From the NCBI GenBank assembly GCA_900752815.1, contig CAADWS010000077.1, positions 1 to 30,152 of the forward strand: a DNA stretch of 30,152 nt, read 5' to 3'. The notes under the pieces were generated by a model. That model was not told the DNA's origin. It ran no database searches and saw only the letters and a list, made by a program, of their open reading frames with translations. Shown piece by piece: positions 16,301 through 23,718 of this stretch (position 1 is its first letter; every line of letters starts with the position of its first letter). The DNA is from Bacteroidaceae bacterium (GTDB taxonomy: Bacteria > Bacteroidota > Bacteroidia > Bacteroidales > Bacteroidaceae). The position numbers and the translations under genes were made by a program.

Positions 16301-16884
16301 ATGAGCGGAGCGAGGTCCTCGGCTTCCATGAGCTCAATCTTCTGGATTTCGTGCGAGGTGCGGAAACCGTCGAAGAAGTTGACGAACGGCACGCGGCTCT
16401 TGATGGTGGCGAGATGGGCTACGCCGGCCAGGTCCATGACTTCCTGCACGGAGCCTTCAGCCAGCATGGCGAAGCCGGTCTGGCGGGTTGACATGACATC
16501 CTGGTGGTCACCGAAAATACACAGAGAGTGGGATGCCAGTGTACGTGCGGACACGTGGAACACACAAGGCAGCAGTTCGCCTGCAATCTTGTACATGTTC
16601 GGAATCATGAGCAGCAGACCCTGTGAAGCCGTGTAGGTAGTGGTCAGGGCACCTGCCTGCAGGGAGCCGTGCACTGCACCAGCGGCGCCGCCTTCCGACT
16701 GCATTTCCTGAACAAGAACGGTTTCGCCTAAAATGTTCTTACGCCCCTGTGCAGCCCATTCGTCTACATATTCTGCCATTGTAGAGGATGGGGTGATGGG
16801 GTAGATGGCGGCCACTTCGCTGAACATATACGAGATGTGTGCAGCGGCCTGATTGCCATCACAAGTGATGGATTTTTTTGCCAT
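13336..16884 (-). CDS. nifJ: Pyruvate:ferredoxin (flavodoxin) oxidoreductase
   Basis: This 1182-residue single-chain PFOR oxidises pyruvate with CoA to acetyl-CoA and CO2, passing electrons to ferredoxin or flavodoxin; it is central to anaerobic energy metabolism. The N-terminal pyrimidine-binding and gamma domains start at once (ITCDGNQAAAHISYMFSEVAAIYPITPSS). Two [4Fe-4S] motifs, CIQCNKCAYVCPHAC (about residue 688) and CLGCGNCVDVCPG (about 740), form the ferredoxin-like domain. CSGCGETPY (about 811) marks the third cluster region, and GDGASYDIGYGGLDH with the following ...NTGGQSSKATP is the thiamine-diphosphate/Mg site. All expected parts are intact and the length is normal for the homodimeric type. 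The gene is monocistronic between two non-coding spacers. Acetyl-CoA from it could feed the ptb-buk branch encoded further right, though they are not linked in one operon. Confidence 0.97.
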   Translation of the reverse strand: MAKKSITCDGNQAAAHISYMFSEVAAIYPITPSSTMAEYVDEWAAQGRKNILGETVLVQEMQSEGGAAGAVHGSLQAGALTTTYTASQGLLLMIPNMYKIAGELLPCVFHVSARTLASHSLCIFGDHQDVMSTRQTGFAMLAEGSVQEVMDLAGVAHLATIKSRVPFVNFFDGFRTSHEIQKIELMEAEDLAPLIDQKALSEFRNRALTPEHPVARGMAENPDTFFTHRESSNSFYEAVPAIVEEYMEKISAITGRKYGLFNYYGAEDADRVIVLMGSASEAAREAIDYLTAKGEKVGLISVHLYRPFSVKHFLGAIPATCKRIAVLDRTKEPGANGEPLYLDVKEALYGKENAPLVVGGRYGLGSNDTTPAQIISVYENLQLPEPKNHFTVGIIDDVTFTSLPPKEEIAMGGEGMFQAKFYGLGADGTVGANKNSVKIIGENTDKHCQAYFSYDSKKSGGFTCSHLRFGDSVIRSTYLVNTPNFVACHVQAYLHMYDVLRGIQPGGTFLLNTIWEGEELVKNLPNNVKKVLAEKNIKVYYINATKIAQEIGLGNRTNTILQSAFFRITEVIPVELAVEQMKKFIVKSYGKKGQDVVDKNYAAVDRGGEYKELAVDPAWANLPADEKAANNDPEFINNVVRPINAQNGDLLPVSAFKGYEDGTWPQGCAAYEKRGVSAFVPHWNAENCIQCNKCAYVCPHACIRPFVMNEEEAAGLNADKLEMKAPAAFKGMQFRMQVGVLDCLGCGNCVDVCPGLPKTGPALSMVPLEQELGEAANWDYCVANVKTKQHLIDPKSNVRLSQFATPLFEFSGACSGCGETPYVKLVSQLFGDRQMVANATGCSSIYSGSIPSTPYTTNEKGQGPAWANSLFEDFCEFGLGMALANKKMRLRLESLLQKVIACDCSCDEMKALAQEWIDNKDDADKTKEIAEKMKPFIAAGAEKGHELAKQLDELSHYLVKRSQWIIGGDGASYDIGYGGLDHVIASGEDVNILVLDTEVYSNTGGQSSKATPLGAIAKFAASGKRVRKKDLGMIATTYGYVYVAQIAMGADQAQCLKAIREAEAYPGPSVIIAYAPCINHGLKKGMGKAQAEEAAAVACGYWHLWRYNPALEAEGKNPFTLDSKEPEWDKFNDFLKGEVRFLSVLKQYPDEAEQLFAACQNMAKKRYQSYVRMSKMDWSEEA

Positions 16885-17054
16885 GTTGTTGTCGAATGTG
16901 CTGTTGTGCCAAGCGGGGGAAAGGGGATGTGCCGCGCTGTGTCGGCATACCGCATCGGCCGTTCGGTCAGCAGCTTGTTAATATTAAATGGTAGTTTTTG
17001 TTTCGTTCATGACAGCGGTCGGCCGCAGTGCCGGGGGCAGGCGGCTGCCGTGTG

Positions 17055-18233
17055 TCAGTACAGGAAGCCGAAGAGCCAGAGCGGGATGTCCTTGTCGTGG
17101 CTGATTTCGGTGTTGTATCTGACGTAGATGGTGCCGGAGTTGGCCTTGACGCGCTTGTACTTGTCGCAGACGCAGATGTCAAGCGAGTTGTCAACGCGGA
17201 AGGTGCCTTCGCGGCGGCCCTTGTTGACGGTGTGATGCCGCCAGAGGGTGTTGACGAGGAAGGTTTCCATCATGTTCTGCTCCTTGATGGACGAGGTGCA
17301 GACGGCATAAAGGAGGTTCGTGTCGTGCATGAAGACGCCGGCCGGCTTTTTGGGGAAGGTTTCGTTCTCGTGGTAAATCATGTTGATGAGACGGGCTTCC
17401 TCCAGATATTTCAGGTAGTTCATGACCGTGGCGCGGCTGGTGCCGATTTCCTCGGCCAGTCGGCTTACGTTGGGTGCCGGCGTTTCGCCGATGGCCAGCA
17501 GGTAGAGCAGCTTCTTGATGCGCGAGAGGTATTTCAGTTCCACCTGCTTGTTGAACAGGACGTCCACCTCGAGCATCATGTTCATGGCTTTCAGCAGTCC
17601 TTCGGTGAAGTTGCGGTTTTCCAGGAAGAAGGGGTAGTAGCCATGGTTGAGGTATTCCATGAAGTGCTGCCAGGGACGCACCTTGGGCAGGATGGTCTTG
17701 AGAATACTCTCGTGGTTGTTGAGAATGTCGTTGATGGTGAAGGTGGGGATTTTGTTGTCCGTCTGCAGGTTGATGTATTCGCGGAAAGAGAATCCGTGCA
17801 GCACGTAGCAACGGCTGATGGAAGAGAGTTCCGTATCGTCTTCGTTGTCATCCACCGAGGTGGTGGTGTAGACGATGCGCAGGTTGGGGTAGCGGTGGTA
17901 GCATTCGCACAGCTGCCGGCGCCAGTCGGTCAGTTTGAACGCCTGGTCGATGAGCAGCACCAGTCCGCCCTGAGCCACGAATTCGCCGGCAAACTCCACG
18001 ATGCCGCGGCCCTGGAAATAAAAGTTATTCATGTTGATGTAGAGGCATTTCCGCAGGCGTACATCAAATTTCTCCTTGGCAAACTGCAGCAGGAAGGAGG
18101 TGCGGCCTACGCCTCTGGGCCCGCGAATGGCAATCATCCGGTAGCTCCAGTCAATGGTGTCCATCAGCGAACGGCGGATAGGGGCATTGAATTGCTCTAT
18201 CAGAAATGCGTGCGTTTGGAAAAATGACTCCAT
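17055..18233 (-). CDS. AAA-family ATPase-like protein (AAA_14/DUF4143 type) with altered Walker A
   Basis: The protein has 392 residues. The N-terminal P-loop region reads GPRGVGRTS (38-46): the nearly invariant Walker A lysine is replaced by arginine (R44). Walker B is LVLLID (91-96) followed by Q97 where a catalytic glutamate is usual. A winged-helix segment follows at about 255-281 (SRLAEEIGTSRATVMNYLKYLEEARLI), then a C-terminal nuclease-like DUF4143-type region. Proteins of this architecture are common in Bacteroidales and archaea with no settled function; some sit with toxin-antitoxin or mobile loci, but nothing like that surrounds this copy. The altered motifs suggest reduced hydrolysis or a binding-only role. 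A good -7 box lies about 30 nt upstream. Confidence 0.85.
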   Translation of the reverse strand: MESFFQTHAFLIEQFNAPIRRSLMDTIDWSYRMIAIRGPRGVGRTSFLLQFAKEKFDVRLRKCLYINMNNFYFQGRGIVEFAGEFVAQGGLVLLIDQAFKLTDWRRQLCECYHRYPNLRIVYTTTSVDDNEDDTELSSISRCYVLHGFSFREYINLQTDNKIPTFTINDILNNHESILKTILPKVRPWQHFMEYLNHGYYPFFLENRNFTEGLLKAMNMMLEVDVLFNKQVELKYLSRIKKLLYLLAIGETPAPNVSRLAEEIGTSRATVMNYLKYLEEARLINMIYHENETFPKKPAGVFMHDTNLLYAVCTSSIKEQNMMETFLVNTLWRHHTVNKGRREGTFRVDNSLDICVCDKYKRVKANSGTIYVRYNTEISHDKDIPLWLFGFLY

Positions 18234-18260
18234 AATGAATCTCTTTTATTTTATGTCTTG

Positions 18261-18268
18261 CAAAGATA
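18261..18268 (-). promoter_or_regulatory. Promoter -7 box of the AAA-family gene
   Basis: TATCTTTG on the minus strand matches TAnnTTTG. A CTTT/TTTC sequence lies 17-18 nt upstream as a weak -33. The leader before ATG 18233 would be only about 20 nt. Confidence 0.55.
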
Positions 18269-18400
18269 CAACTTCTATTTATATTGAAAGGTGGAGATGA
18301 CAATTTTTTATATTTTTGCCGCGATAATCTCTCCTGTACAGGTCGTGGCGGAAAGGCGGTGAGGATGCCTGTCGGAAATGTTAACGAATGTGAATACAAA

Positions 18401-18482
18401 TTTGGATTTCGCCCGAAAATGTATTATCTTTGCAGTAGAGCCGGGCGGCAGAGCAGTATATTCCTGTTTTGCCGCCTTTTTT
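18401..18482 (+). ncRNA. Candidate short RNA: promoter followed at once by a terminator
   Basis: TTTG (18401-18404), 20 nt, then TATCTTTG (18425-18432) is a full consensus promoter. Transcription would begin near 18438. A stem GGCGGCA (18444-18450) / TGCCGCC (18470-18476) with a CAG/CTG inner pairing runs into T6 (18477-18482). The predicted product is only about 45 nt and almost entirely the hairpin. A second terminator follows at 18502-18524. No frame of useful length lies between promoter and terminator. It may be a small RNA, or an attenuated unit whose downstream part is lost; asparaginase has its own promoter. Confidence 0.5.
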
Positions 18483-18501
18483 ATCGCCTTTTGTGATTTT
18501 T

Positions 18502-18524
18502 CTGTCGGGCCGACAGTTTTTTTT
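18502..18524 (+). terminator. Second terminator-like hairpin
   Basis: CTGTC/GACAG closes a GGGCC loop and is followed by eight T residues. It backs up the hairpin at 18444-18482. The remaining part of the gap (18525-18754) is GC-rich without a recognisable gene. Confidence 0.65.
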
Positions 18525-18754
18525 CTTCCTGCTTTCGGAAAATCTTCTCCTGCTTTTCGTCGTTCCGGTCCGCCCGGAGGCGCCGTTGGCTGCCGGTTCC
18601 GCTGTTTGCGGACGGCGGACGGGAGAGCGGAAATATAAAGTTTCTTAAATCTTTCGTAGGTCCGCGGGGCGGATTCCGCGGGTCGGGGCGCGTTGAAATG
18701 GCGTTGCCGGCCTGCATTTGCGGGGGAAATCTTGGCGGTTTCGTCAAAACTTTG

Positions 18755-18762
18755 TAGTTTTG
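18755..18762 (+). promoter_or_regulatory. Asparaginase promoter, giving a near-leaderless mRNA
   Basis: TAGTTTTG matches TAnnTTTG, with a weak -33 (CTTGG) about 19-20 nt upstream. Transcription would start around 18768-18771, only a few bases before ATG 18773, so the message would be leaderless or nearly so. Confidence 0.5.
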
Positions 18763-18772
18763 CATTACGACC

Positions 18773-19816
18773 ATGAACACGATTCCTTCCTTATTGCTGA
18801 TTTATACCGGTGGAACCATCGGTATGCTTGAGAATCCCGAGACCGGCGCGCTCGAGAATTTCGATTTTGAGCAGTTTCGCCAGCATGTGCCCGAACTGAA
18901 GCGGTTTAACTATCAGATTCATTCCTATACGTTTGCTCCGCCCATCGATTCGAGCGACATGGAGCCGCGCTATTGGGTGCGGCTGGTGCAGATTATCAAC
19001 GAGAACTACCAGTGGTATGACGGTTTTGTCATCCTGCACGGCACCGATACGATGGCCTATACGGCTTCGGCCCTCAGCTTCATGCTTGAGAATCTGGGCA
19101 AGCCGGTCATCATCACCGGCTCGCAGTTGCCCATCGGAAAGTTGCGCACCGACGGTAAGGAAAATCTGCTGACGTCCATCGAAATCGCCGCTGCGCGCAA
19201 TGCCAAGGGAGAGCCGATGGTGCCGGAGGTCTGCATCTTTTTTGAAAACCGGCTCATGCGGGGCAACCGCACGACGAAAATCAGTTCCGAGGGTTTCAAC
19301 GCGTTCCGTTCGTTCAACTATCCTTCCCTGGCCGATGCGGGGATTCACATCAAGTATGACACCCATCTGATTCGCCGTCCCAATCCCTCCCTCCCTTTCC
19401 GTCCTCACTATCTGATGGACAGCAATATCGTGATTCTGACCCTCTTTCCGGGCATCCAGCAGCATGTGGTCGGCTCCATACTGGGCATCAAGGGCATCAA
19501 GGCGGTTATCCTCAAGACCTTCGGTTCGGGCAATGCGCCGCAGAAGCGCTGGCTGTTCGACATGCTGAAGGAACTGAATGAACGGGGCGTCATTGTGGTG
19601 AACATTACGCAGTGTTCGCAGGGGTCGGTGGAAATGCACCGCTATGAAACCGGTCTGCAGCTGCTGCAGGCAGGAGTGGTCAACGGTTTCGACTGCACGC
19701 TGGAGTGCATGGTGACCAAGCTCATGTTCCTTCTGGGCCACGGTTACGGAAAGGAAAAGATTATGCAACTGATGAACACGGACATCGCTGGCGAAGTGAC
19801 GCTGGGCTGCGAGTGA
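18773..19816 (+). CDS. ansA: Type I (cytoplasmic) L-asparaginase
   Basis: This 347-residue enzyme hydrolyses L-asparagine to aspartate and ammonia. The first catalytic-threonine motif is IYTGGTIGM (residues 10-18). The second is ILHGTDTMAYTASALSFML, followed by GKPVIITGSQLPIGKLRTDGKENL with the conserved Lys and Ser/Thr-Asp positions. It has no signal peptide, which points to the cytoplasmic AnsA type rather than the periplasmic AnsB type. Length is normal. The ABC binding-protein gene begins 47 nt downstream on the same strand and may be co-transcribed, although no functional link is obvious. Confidence 0.93.
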   Translation: MNTIPSLLLIYTGGTIGMLENPETGALENFDFEQFRQHVPELKRFNYQIHSYTFAPPIDSSDMEPRYWVRLVQIINENYQWYDGFVILHGTDTMAYTASALSFMLENLGKPVIITGSQLPIGKLRTDGKENLLTSIEIAAARNAKGEPMVPEVCIFFENRLMRGNRTTKISSEGFNAFRSFNYPSLADAGIHIKYDTHLIRRPNPSLPFRPHYLMDSNIVILTLFPGIQQHVVGSILGIKGIKAVILKTFGSGNAPQKRWLFDMLKELNERGVIVVNITQCSQGSVEMHRYETGLQLLQAGVVNGFDCTLECMVTKLMFLLGHGYGKEKIMQLMNTDIAGEVTLGCE

Positions 19817-19863
19817 AGCAGGCGGCCGCGTGCGGCCGTAGGGAGTCCGCGTAAGTATAAGGT

Positions 19864-20979
19864 ATGAAGAAAACGCTTTTTGGCTTGCTCCTGTTGTGCT
19901 TGCCCTTCTTGTGGGCTTGCGGCGACCGGGAGCAATTTGTATTTGAACCCCTGTCCCATGCGGAGTTGCTGCGCACCTGTCGCGGCGAGGGATGGACGGG
20001 TGTTGAGGTGCTCGATGCCTGGCATCCGGGCCATGTGCTCCACCGCTATCTGCTGGTGCCGCGCGGGGCTGACGTGCCGGCCGGACTTCCCGAGGGCACG
20101 CTGGTGCGTACCCCATTGGAACGGGCTGTCCTGTTCTCCTCCGTGCATGCCGCCCTCCTGGCCGACCTGCGCGCGCTCAATGCGGCCGGTGGTGTGTGCG
20201 ACGCCGCCTACGTGCTGCACGACACGTTGCGCCGCTGCCTTGCCGACGGCCGTCTGGCCGACATGGGCTCGTCCGTCCAGCCCGACATGGAACGCCTGGC
20301 CCGGCTGCGTCCCGACGCGCTTTGGGTATCTCCTTTTGAAAATGCCGGTTATGGGGCGCTCGAAACGCTGGACGTGCCCATTATCGAGTGTGCCGACTAT
20401 ATGGAAACGTCGGCCCTGGGCCGTGCCGAGTGGATGAAATTCTACGGCATGCTGGTGGGGCGTGAGGCCGAGGCCGATTCGCTCTTTGCCGAGGTGGAGC
20501 GCAGTTACCGGGAACTGGCGGAGCTGGCGGCCCGGGCTGACCGGCATCCGTCGCTGCTCTGCGACGTGAAGCAGGGCAGTGCCTGGTATGTGCCGGCCGG
20601 CAACAGCTATCTCGGCCGGCTATTCGCCGATGCCGGTGCCCGCTATCTTTTTGCCGGACGTTCCGGGCAGGGCTCGGTGGCGCTTTCCTATGAAACCGTC
20701 TTTGCCGAAGGGCACGACGCCGACGTGTGGATTGTCAAATATGGCCGCTCGGTGCCTTACACCTATGCTTCGCTGGTGCAGGACTTCCCGTCCTATGCCG
20801 CCTTCCGTCCCTGGAAGGAGCGGCGCATCTTCGGTTGCAATACCTATGAGATACCTTTCTACGAGGAAGTGCCTTTCCACCCCGACCGCCTGCTGCGCGA
20901 CATGGTGGAAGTGCTTCATCCCGGCCTTCTGCCCGGCCATGCGTTGCGCTACTACCGTCCGCTCGCCGCAGGGGAATAG
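19864..20979 (+). CDS. ABC importer substrate-binding lipoprotein (FecB/BtuF type)
   Basis: The protein has 371 residues and begins with a lipoprotein signal (MKKTLFGLLLLCLPFLWACG, Cys19 in the lipobox). The body has the helical-backbone two-lobe pattern of iron-siderophore, haem or cobalamin binding proteins: ADMGSSVQPDMERLARLRPDALWVSPFENAGYG, then IIECADYMETSALGRAEWMKFYG with AEADSLFAEVERSYREL, then a second lobe with VPAGNSYLGRLFADAGARYLF and a C-terminal DMVEVLHPGLLPGH. The FecCD-type permease follows. No cobalamin riboswitch is visible in the 47-nt gap before it, so iron chelate or haem is as likely as B12. Confidence 0.88.
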   Translation: MKKTLFGLLLLCLPFLWACGDREQFVFEPLSHAELLRTCRGEGWTGVEVLDAWHPGHVLHRYLLVPRGADVPAGLPEGTLVRTPLERAVLFSSVHAALLADLRALNAAGGVCDAAYVLHDTLRRCLADGRLADMGSSVQPDMERLARLRPDALWVSPFENAGYGALETLDVPIIECADYMETSALGRAEWMKFYGMLVGREAEADSLFAEVERSYRELAELAARADRHPSLLCDVKQGSAWYVPAGNSYLGRLFADAGARYLFAGRSGQGSVALSYETVFAEGHDADVWIVKYGRSVPYTYASLVQDFPSYAAFRPWKERRIFGCNTYEIPFYEEVPFHPDRLLRDMVEVLHPGLLPGHALRYYRPLAAGE

Positions 20980-21060
20980 GCCGCCGGCGGTCTGCAGCCT
21001 TTCGCGTCGGGCCGTCACCCTTACCTTCCCATTCCGAAACCTTGTAAAAAAAATCCAGCC

Positions 21061-22059
21061 TTGCGATTCTTACCTCTTTTCCTGCTTCCCCTTCTTCTGT
21101 TGGCCAACCTTTTTTACGGCAGTGTGGACCTGCCGGCGGCGCAGGTGGTGCAGGCGCTGCTCGGCCAGACGCCCGCCCACGACGTGGCGACTGTCATTGT
21201 GCTGCAGTCGCGGCTGCCGCAACTCTGTACGGCGTTGCTGGCCGGCTGTTCGCTTGCCGTTTCCGGACTGGTGATGCAGACGGTATTTGCCAACCCTCTG
21301 GCCGATCCCTCCATTCTGGGAGTGAGTTCGGGGGCCGGACTGGGAGCGGCGCTGGCGCTGTTGCTGTTCGGAGGAAGCTGGACCGCGGGAACTTTCGTGC
21401 TTTCCGGTCATCTGCTGACCGTTTTCTTCGCTTTTCTCGGCGCCATGGCCGTCATCGCCTTGCTGCTGGCCTGTTCGGCCCTGCTGCGCAGCAATCTGTT
21501 GTTGCTGGTGACGGGCGTCATGGTCAGCTTTGCCGTTTCGTCGGTGGTTGCCTTGCTGAATTTCTTTGCTACGGCCGAGGGCGTGCGGAGCTATGTGATT
21601 TGGGGCCTCGGCGATTTCAGCGGCGTCACGTTGCAGCGGTTGCCCTTTTTTGCGGCGCTCACGCTTCCGGCCCTGCTGGCGGTGGCGTTGATGTCGAAAC
21701 CGCTCAATGCCTTGCTGCTGGGCCGCGATTATGCAGCCAACCTGGGCATTCCCGTGGGGCGGGTGCGTGCGCTGCTGCTTTTTCTCTCCGGTTTGCTGAC
21801 GGCTGTGGTGACCGCCCTGTGCGGCCCGATTTCGTTTATCGGTCTGGCTGTTCCGCACATGGCGCGGCTCACGCTCCGCACGGCCAATCATCGCCTGCTG
21901 GTGCCGGCCACGCTGCTTTGGGGAGCCGATGTGGCGCTTTTCTGCAACTTCCTGTCCCATCTGCCCGGCGACCGCGGCCTTCTGCCGCTCAATGCCATCA
22001 CGCCCTTGCTGGGAGTGCCCGTCGTGTTGTACATTCTTTTCCGCCGGCGCACGTTCTGA
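21061..22059 (+). CDS. FecCD/BtuC-type ABC permease
   Basis: The protein has 332 residues and is very hydrophobic, about ten membrane spans. Family motifs are clear: SRLPQLCTALLAGCSLAVSG, QTVFANPLADPSILGVSSGAGLGA, and GPISFIGLAVPHMARL near the end, where the coupling helix contacts the ATPase. No ATG lies upstream in frame; the start is taken as TTG 21061, which gives the usual short N-terminus before the first span. It pairs with the binding protein 81 nt upstream. The usual third partner, an ATP-binding FecE/BtuD subunit, does not follow; a terminator comes next. The complex must borrow an ATPase from elsewhere, or be non-functional. Confidence 0.9.
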   Translation: MRFLPLFLLPLLLLANLFYGSVDLPAAQVVQALLGQTPAHDVATVIVLQSRLPQLCTALLAGCSLAVSGLVMQTVFANPLADPSILGVSSGAGLGAALALLLFGGSWTAGTFVLSGHLLTVFFAFLGAMAVIALLLACSALLRSNLLLLVTGVMVSFAVSSVVALLNFFATAEGVRSYVIWGLGDFSGVTLQRLPFFAALTLPALLAVALMSKPLNALLLGRDYAANLGIPVGRVRALLLFLSGLLTAVVTALCGPISFIGLAVPHMARLTLRTANHRLLVPATLLWGADVALFCNFLSHLPGDRGLLPLNAITPLLGVPVVLYILFRRRTF

Positions 22060-22088
22060 TGGCGGCGTGCGTGACGGAGCGGACGCCG

Positions 22089-22122
22089 GGGCCGGTTGTG
22101 GAGGAAGGCGGCCCGTTTTTTT
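22089..22122 (+). terminator. Terminator after the ABC permease
   Basis: GGGCCG (22089-22094) and CGGCCC (22109-22114) form a stem followed by a long T-rich tract. Just after it a second inverted repeat (CCTGTTTT / AAAACAGG, around 22135-22156) occurs. Together they separate the importer from the sigma-factor operon. Confidence 0.75.
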
Positions 22123-22221
22123 CTTTCTTTTTCCCTGTTTTCGGAAAAAAACAGGCCGTCGGATAAAAAAATCAGCTTTCCGATGTCACGTTTCTCGTTT
22201 TTCTGCGTCTTGTCATTGTAA

Positions 22222-22737
22222 ATGGAACTCGAAGCATTCAAACTGAAGGTATTGCCCTTGCGGGACAAGCTGCTGCACTATGCCCGGCGGCTGACCGCCG
22301 ACGGTGCAGAGGCGGAAGATTCCGTACAGGAAACTTTTCTCCGGCTGTGGGACCACAGGGAGGAACTGGACCGGTATGACAGCATCGAAGCCTTTGCCAT
22401 GACGCTGGTGCGCAACGCCTGCCTGGATGCCTGGCGGCGGCAGCAGCGTTACGAGCAGCTCGACGAAAGCGGTGTCTCGGGATGGGCGGAAAGCCCGGAA
22501 CATGGGCTGGAGGTGAGCGACGAGGCACGGCTGGTGCGCGAAATCATTGACACGCTGCCGGCGCTGCAACGCCTCGTCCTCTTGAAAAAGGATGTTGAAG
22601 GACTGGAAACCGAAGAGATAGCCGCCATCATCGGCTGCAACGGCGAGGCGGTGCGCAGCAATCTTTCGAGGGCTCGTAGGCGGGTGAGGGACATTTATCT
22701 GCAAGTTGTCAGAGAAAGGAAAAGGAGGAACGGATGA
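22222..22737 (+). CDS. ECF-type RNA polymerase sigma factor
   Basis: The protein has 171 residues. The sigma-2 region (HYARRLTADGAEAEDSVQETFLRLWDHREELDRYDSIEAFAMTLVRNACLDAWRR) and sigma-4 region (LPALQRLVLLKKDVEGLETEEIAAIIGCNGEAVRSNLSRARRRVRD) are complete and joined by a short linker, as in group 4 sigma factors. It binds core RNA polymerase and directs it to a small regulon. The next gene overlaps by four bases (ATGA) and encodes a one-span protein, the usual anti-sigma arrangement. No TAnnTTTG box is evident upstream, which fits auto-regulation from an ECF-type promoter. Confidence 0.92.
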   Translation: MELEAFKLKVLPLRDKLLHYARRLTADGAEAEDSVQETFLRLWDHREELDRYDSIEAFAMTLVRNACLDAWRRQQRYEQLDESGVSGWAESPEHGLEVSDEARLVREIIDTLPALQRLVLLKKDVEGLETEEIAAIIGCNGEAVRSNLSRARRRVRDIYLQVVRERKRRNG

Positions 22738-23189
22738 TGAATATGGAGCATTTGCTGGAAAAGTATTTTGAAGGAACCACCACTTGTGCCGAAGAACGCC
22801 AGTTGCGCGACTTTTTCCTGCACGGCGACGTACCGGAGGAGTGGGCGGACTACCGTCCGATTTTTGTCTGCATGCAGGAGGAAATCGACGGCAGGCGCGC
22901 GGCCGCTGCGGAGCCGGTGTGCGAGGCACGTTCCGCTGGCGGCAGGCACAAACTGTTCCGTTTCCGCCGTCTGGCGCTTTGGAGCACGGGAATGGCGGCG
23001 GCGCTGGCGGTCGGCTTCCTGCTGGGGCGCAGCGGTTGGATGACTTCGGCCGAGGCCGAGAACTATGTGGTCATCAACGGTGTGTATTCCGACGACGAGC
23101 GCCTGGTGCGCGAGAAGGCGATGGAGGCGCTGGAAAATGTGAGTTTCGATGAGGAGGAACTGCGCGATATGCTGGCTTCCCCTTTATAA
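22734..23189 (+). CDS. Candidate membrane anti-sigma factor
   Basis: The protein has 151 residues. The cytosolic N-terminus (HLLEKYFEGTTTCAEERQLRDFFL) has the form seen at the start of many Bacteroidota anti-sigma or sigma-regulating proteins. A basic stretch precedes one membrane span (residues about 82-103, LALWSTGMAAALAVGFLLG), and a periplasmic tail of about 45 residues rich in Glu and Asp follows. It overlaps the sigma gene by four bases. No FecR domain is present, so this is not the SusCD-linked trans-envelope type. The anti-sigma role is inferred from position and topology. Confidence 0.65.
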   Translation: MMNMEHLLEKYFEGTTTCAEERQLRDFFLHGDVPEEWADYRPIFVCMQEEIDGRRAAAAEPVCEARSAGGRHKLFRFRRLALWSTGMAAALAVGFLLGRSGWMTSAEAENYVVINGVYSDDERLVREKAMEALENVSFDEEELRDMLASPL

Positions 23190-23204
23190 TGACAGGAAAA
23201 GCAG

Positions 23205-23699
23205 ATGAAAGACATGAAAAAGTCAAACAGCAATAGGTGCCGGCTTCGCTGGTGGTGTGCGGCACTTTGCCTGGCCGTGCTGCCCCTGCGGGCGCAGGAG
23301 GGGCTCAGCGTGGCCCAACTTTTTGAAAAGTTCGACCGTGCCGACGGCGTGGTTTCGGTCAACCTGAGCGGCAACCTGCTCAAGGCCTACGACCTGACGC
23401 TCTACCGCAGCCTGGTCTTCGACAACGTGGCGCCGCACGAGAAGGAAGTGGAACTGCGCATCCGCCACGACGCCAAGTCGGGCCAGGTGGTCAACCGCCA
23501 GGAAATCGTGCAGAACGGCAGCCTGCGCAGCGCCTACTACGAGCTTTCGCCCGTTTCGCGCAACCGTCGCAAGGTGAACCGCTTCCTGCTCTACAAGCGT
23601 ACGAAGGAAAACAAAGCGACAGTGGTCTACGTGGAAGGCAACATTGATGCGGAGCAGCTGATGGACATTCTGTATCGCGACAAAAAGAAGGAAAAGTAG
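23205..23699 (+). CDS. Small exported protein (DUF6108/DUF4252-like) in the sigma operon
   Basis: The protein has 164 residues. It has a signal-peptide-like N-terminus (RWWCAALCLAVLPLRAQ) after a short basic lead; ATG 23214 is an alternative start. The segment LFEKFDRADGVVSVNLSGNLLKAYDL and the later KNRQ/YRSLVF-type strands resemble small Bacteroidales periplasmic families found next to sigma factors, but I am not certain which. It lies 15 nt after the anti-sigma candidate and 19 nt before the barrel gene, so it belongs to the operon. Function unknown; an envelope-stress sensor or accessory is plausible. Confidence 0.6.
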   Translation: MKDMKKSNSNRCRLRWWCAALCLAVLPLRAQEGLSVAQLFEKFDRADGVVSVNLSGNLLKAYDLTLYRSLVFDNVAPHEKEVELRIRHDAKSGQVVNRQEIVQNGSLRSAYYELSPVSRNRRKVNRFLLYKRTKENKATVVYVEGNIDAEQLMDILYRDKKKEK

Positions 23700-23718
23700 T
23701 AATAAAAAAAATGATAGT

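Noticed and set aside
15400..16491. Long plus-strand frame opposite PFOR
   Set aside because: It is a shadow of a clearly identified PFOR gene.
19817..19863. Cobalamin riboswitch upstream of the BtuF-like gene
   Set aside because: The gap is only 47 nt and shows no B12-box-like sequence.
4911..22150. Recurring TTTTCGGAAAA-like motif in several gaps (near 4915, 18531, 22137)
   Set aside because: The matches are short, differ in flanks and occur in terminators or T-rich gaps, so chance is likely.
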